From NCBI GenBank assembly GCA_964401045.1, contig CAYNXB010000118.1, forward strand, positions 1-6,336: a stretch of DNA of 6,336 nucleotides, written 5' to 3'. The position numbers and the translations under genes are program-made. Under the pieces are notes generated by a model. That model saw only the letters and a list, made by a program, of their open reading frames with translations, had not been told where the DNA came from and did not search any database. This document shows, piece by piece, positions 5,585 through 6,336 of this stretch; the stretch's first letter is position 1, and every line of letters starts with the position of its first letter. Source of the stretch: CAYNXB01 sp964401045 (GTDB lineage Bacteria; Pseudomonadota; Alphaproteobacteria; Sphingomonadales; Sphingomonadaceae).

Positions 5585-5973
5585 GCGATCCCGTTGGCGA
5601 TCAGCACGGCGTAGACCGCCAGGCCGATCAGGGTCAGGAACGTGGCCCACATTCCCACCATTCGCGTAATCGGCACGGATTCGCTGTCCATGCCGATCGC
5701 ATGGGCGATGCGGCACAGGAAATAGACTGCCGCGACGATCCCGAGCCACAGGCCACCGCGGCCCGCGAGCTCGATCGCGGCGATCAGAACCAGCACGAAC
5801 GGCGTGTATTCGACGAAGTTCGCCTGCGCGCGGATGCGGCGGGCGAGCGCGCCGTGGCCGCCGTCGCCATGGGCGGTCTTGGTCGCCGCGCGCAGGCGGA
5901 ACACGCGCTGCGCGAGCCAGAACGACATGAGCGCGGCAGCCGCGGCAGACGACAACGTGACCGGCAGAATCAT
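5581..5973 (-). CDS. MAPEG-family membrane protein
   Basis: A 130-residue integral membrane protein of the MAPEG type (membrane-associated proteins in eicosanoid and glutathione metabolism). Four hydrophobic segments are visible, at about 3-22, 57-71, 75-93 and 107-128. The family motif is R48..QANFVEYTPF at 48-59, with N52, E55, Y56 and P58; a second conserved-looking piece is CRIAHAIG (87-94). Bacterial members are mostly uncharacterised; some have glutathione transferase or peroxidase activity, so a role in glutathione conjugation is only possible. The start at 5973 is chosen over an in-frame ATG at 6018 because AGGAGG (5983-5988, minus) lies 9 nt upstream and the extra 15 residues are basic and unlike the family. 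It is convergent with gloC (shared TTAG) and divergent from rpmF. Confidence 0.9.
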   Translation of the reverse strand: MILPVTLSSAAAAALMSFWLAQRVFRLRAATKTAHGDGGHGALARRIRAQANFVEYTPFVLVLIAAIELAGRGGLWLGIVAAVYFLCRIAHAIGMDSESVPITRMVGMWATFLTLIGLAVYAVLIANGIA

Positions 5974-6012
5974 TCGCAAGTTCCTCCTGCGCGCGCACTG
6001 GCCGTGCCGCGC

Positions 6013-6040
6013 TTGCATGGCCAGCGAAATTCGCTATAGC
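6013..6040 (+). promoter_or_regulatory. Probable promoter of rpmF
   Basis: TTGCAT (6013-6018), a 16-nt spacer, then TATAGC (6035-6040) fit a sigma70-type promoter and predict a transcript start near 6047, about 100 nt before rpmF. The spacer contains the hyphenated palindrome AGCGAA-A-TTCGCT (6023-6035), and the -10 box sits in a perfect palindrome CGCTATAGCG (6032-6041). Either could be a regulator site or let the -10 work in both directions, although I see no matching -35 for the minus strand. Confidence 0.5.
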
Positions 6041-6058
6041 GCGCGCCTCCCGCCCACC

Positions 6059-6104
6059 GGGCCGCAGCACTTGTGCGATACGCGGCCTTGGCCTAGGGCG
6101 GCCC
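6059..6104 (+). repeat. Inverted repeats in the rpmF leader
   Basis: GGGCCGC (6059-6065) can pair perfectly with GCGGCCC (6098-6104). An alternative partner for GGCCGC (6060-6065) is GCGGCC at 6082-6087. Smaller dyads GCAC-TT-GTGC (6067-6076) and GGCC-TT-GGCC (6084-6093) lie inside. The competing pairings could form alternative leader structures, but GC-rich sequence produces these by chance too. Confidence 0.3.
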
Positions 6105-6145
6105 GAATCCATTGAACCGAACAATTTGCAGGAACAGGTGCCGCG

Positions 6146-6325
6146 ATGGCCGTCCCTAAGAGAAAAACTTCGCCCTCTCGCCGTGGCATGCGCCGCGCCC
6201 ATGACGCACTGAAGGTCGAGGCTTTTCACGAGTGCTCGAACTGTGGCGAGCTCAAGCGGCCGCACAACCTGTGCAACCATTGCGGGCACTATAACGGGCG
6301 CGAGATTGTCGCCGTCGGGCTCTGA
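6146..6325 (+). CDS. rpmF: 50S ribosomal protein L32
   Basis: A structural protein of the large ribosomal subunit, 59 residues, the usual length for alphaproteobacteria. The N-terminus MAVPKRKTSPSRRGMRRAHD is diagnostic. A zinc ribbon is intact: C30-SN-C33 and C43-NH-C46, so this is the zinc-containing form. The gene is too short to pass many ORF filters but is complete, with AGG (6136-6138) 7 nt before ATG 6146 and TGA at 6323-6325. In many proteobacteria rpmF is followed by plsX and fabH; the window ends 11 nt after the stop, so this cannot be seen here. Confidence 0.97.
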   Translation: MAVPKRKTSPSRRGMRRAHDALKVEAFHECSNCGELKRPHNLCNHCGHYNGREIVAVGL

Positions 6326-6336
6326 GCCCAGCTAGT

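Larger units (their letters stand above)
5974..6145. promoter_or_regulatory. Divergent region between the MAPEG gene and rpmF
   Basis: This 172-nt stretch between two start codons holds the MAPEG SD (5983-5988), a likely rpmF promoter (6013-6040) and a GC-rich rpmF leader with inverted repeats (6059-6104). No further gene is seen in it. Confidence 0.6.

Noticed and set aside
5974..6018. Earlier ATG start for the MAPEG protein
   Set aside because: There is no SD before it, and the added 15 residues are basic and unlike MAPEG N-termini; ATG 5973 has AGGAGG at 9 nt.
4721..6289. A 522-residue open frame on the minus strand spanning gloC, the MAPEG gene and rpmF
   Set aside because: It crosses several real genes on both strands, has no recognisable domain and a random, Arg-rich composition; it is a shadow frame.

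Overview
The window is GC-rich, gene-dense chromosomal DNA. It looks like an alphaproteobacterium, most likely of the Sphingomonadales (Sphingomonas/Erythrobacter type). This is judged from codon use, the short SD-led genes, the S24/XRE repressor with its 'IGRN..YLQQ..RG.PRKL..DDR' N-terminus, and the run gloC-like hydrolase / MAPEG protein / rpmF. No taxonomic marker was searched, so the placement is inference.

Layout, left to right. (1) 1-2969, plus strand: the last 29 codons of an unidentified gene overlap the start of cysS (cysteinyl-tRNA synthetase) by ATGA. cysS is followed after 9 nt by an NAD(P)-dependent aldehyde dehydrogenase whose SD overlaps the cysS stop. The three look like one transcript. 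(2) 2970-3061: a short convergent gap with a perfect 16-bp GC palindrome, a possible terminator hairpin. (3) 3062-3581, minus strand: two overlapping small genes, a 62-residue protein with a possible helix-turn-helix and a 113-residue protein of unknown function. (4) 3582-3669: an AT-richer divergent control region with two tandem dyads built on TCCT...AGGA, centred 21 bp apart; the second covers the SD of the next gene. (5) 3670-5584, plus strand: a LexA/CI-like S24 repressor, a secreted SnoaL/NTF2-like protein and a GloC/YcbL-type glyoxalase II. (6) 5581-5973, minus strand: a MAPEG membrane protein, tail to tail with the glyoxalase gene and sharing the 4 bases TTAG. (7) 5974-6145: a divergent promoter region, then rpmF (ribosomal protein L32), complete at the right edge.

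Most genes are ordinary housekeeping or metabolic functions. cysS and rpmF serve translation. The glyoxalase II and MAPEG proteins both belong to families linked to glutathione chemistry, but they are on opposite strands. The part most worth attention is the divergent switch around 3582-3669: a self-cleaving-type repressor faces a two-gene unit of unknown function across a pair of operator-like palindromes. I see no tRNA, CRISPR array, insertion sequence or phage structural gene.
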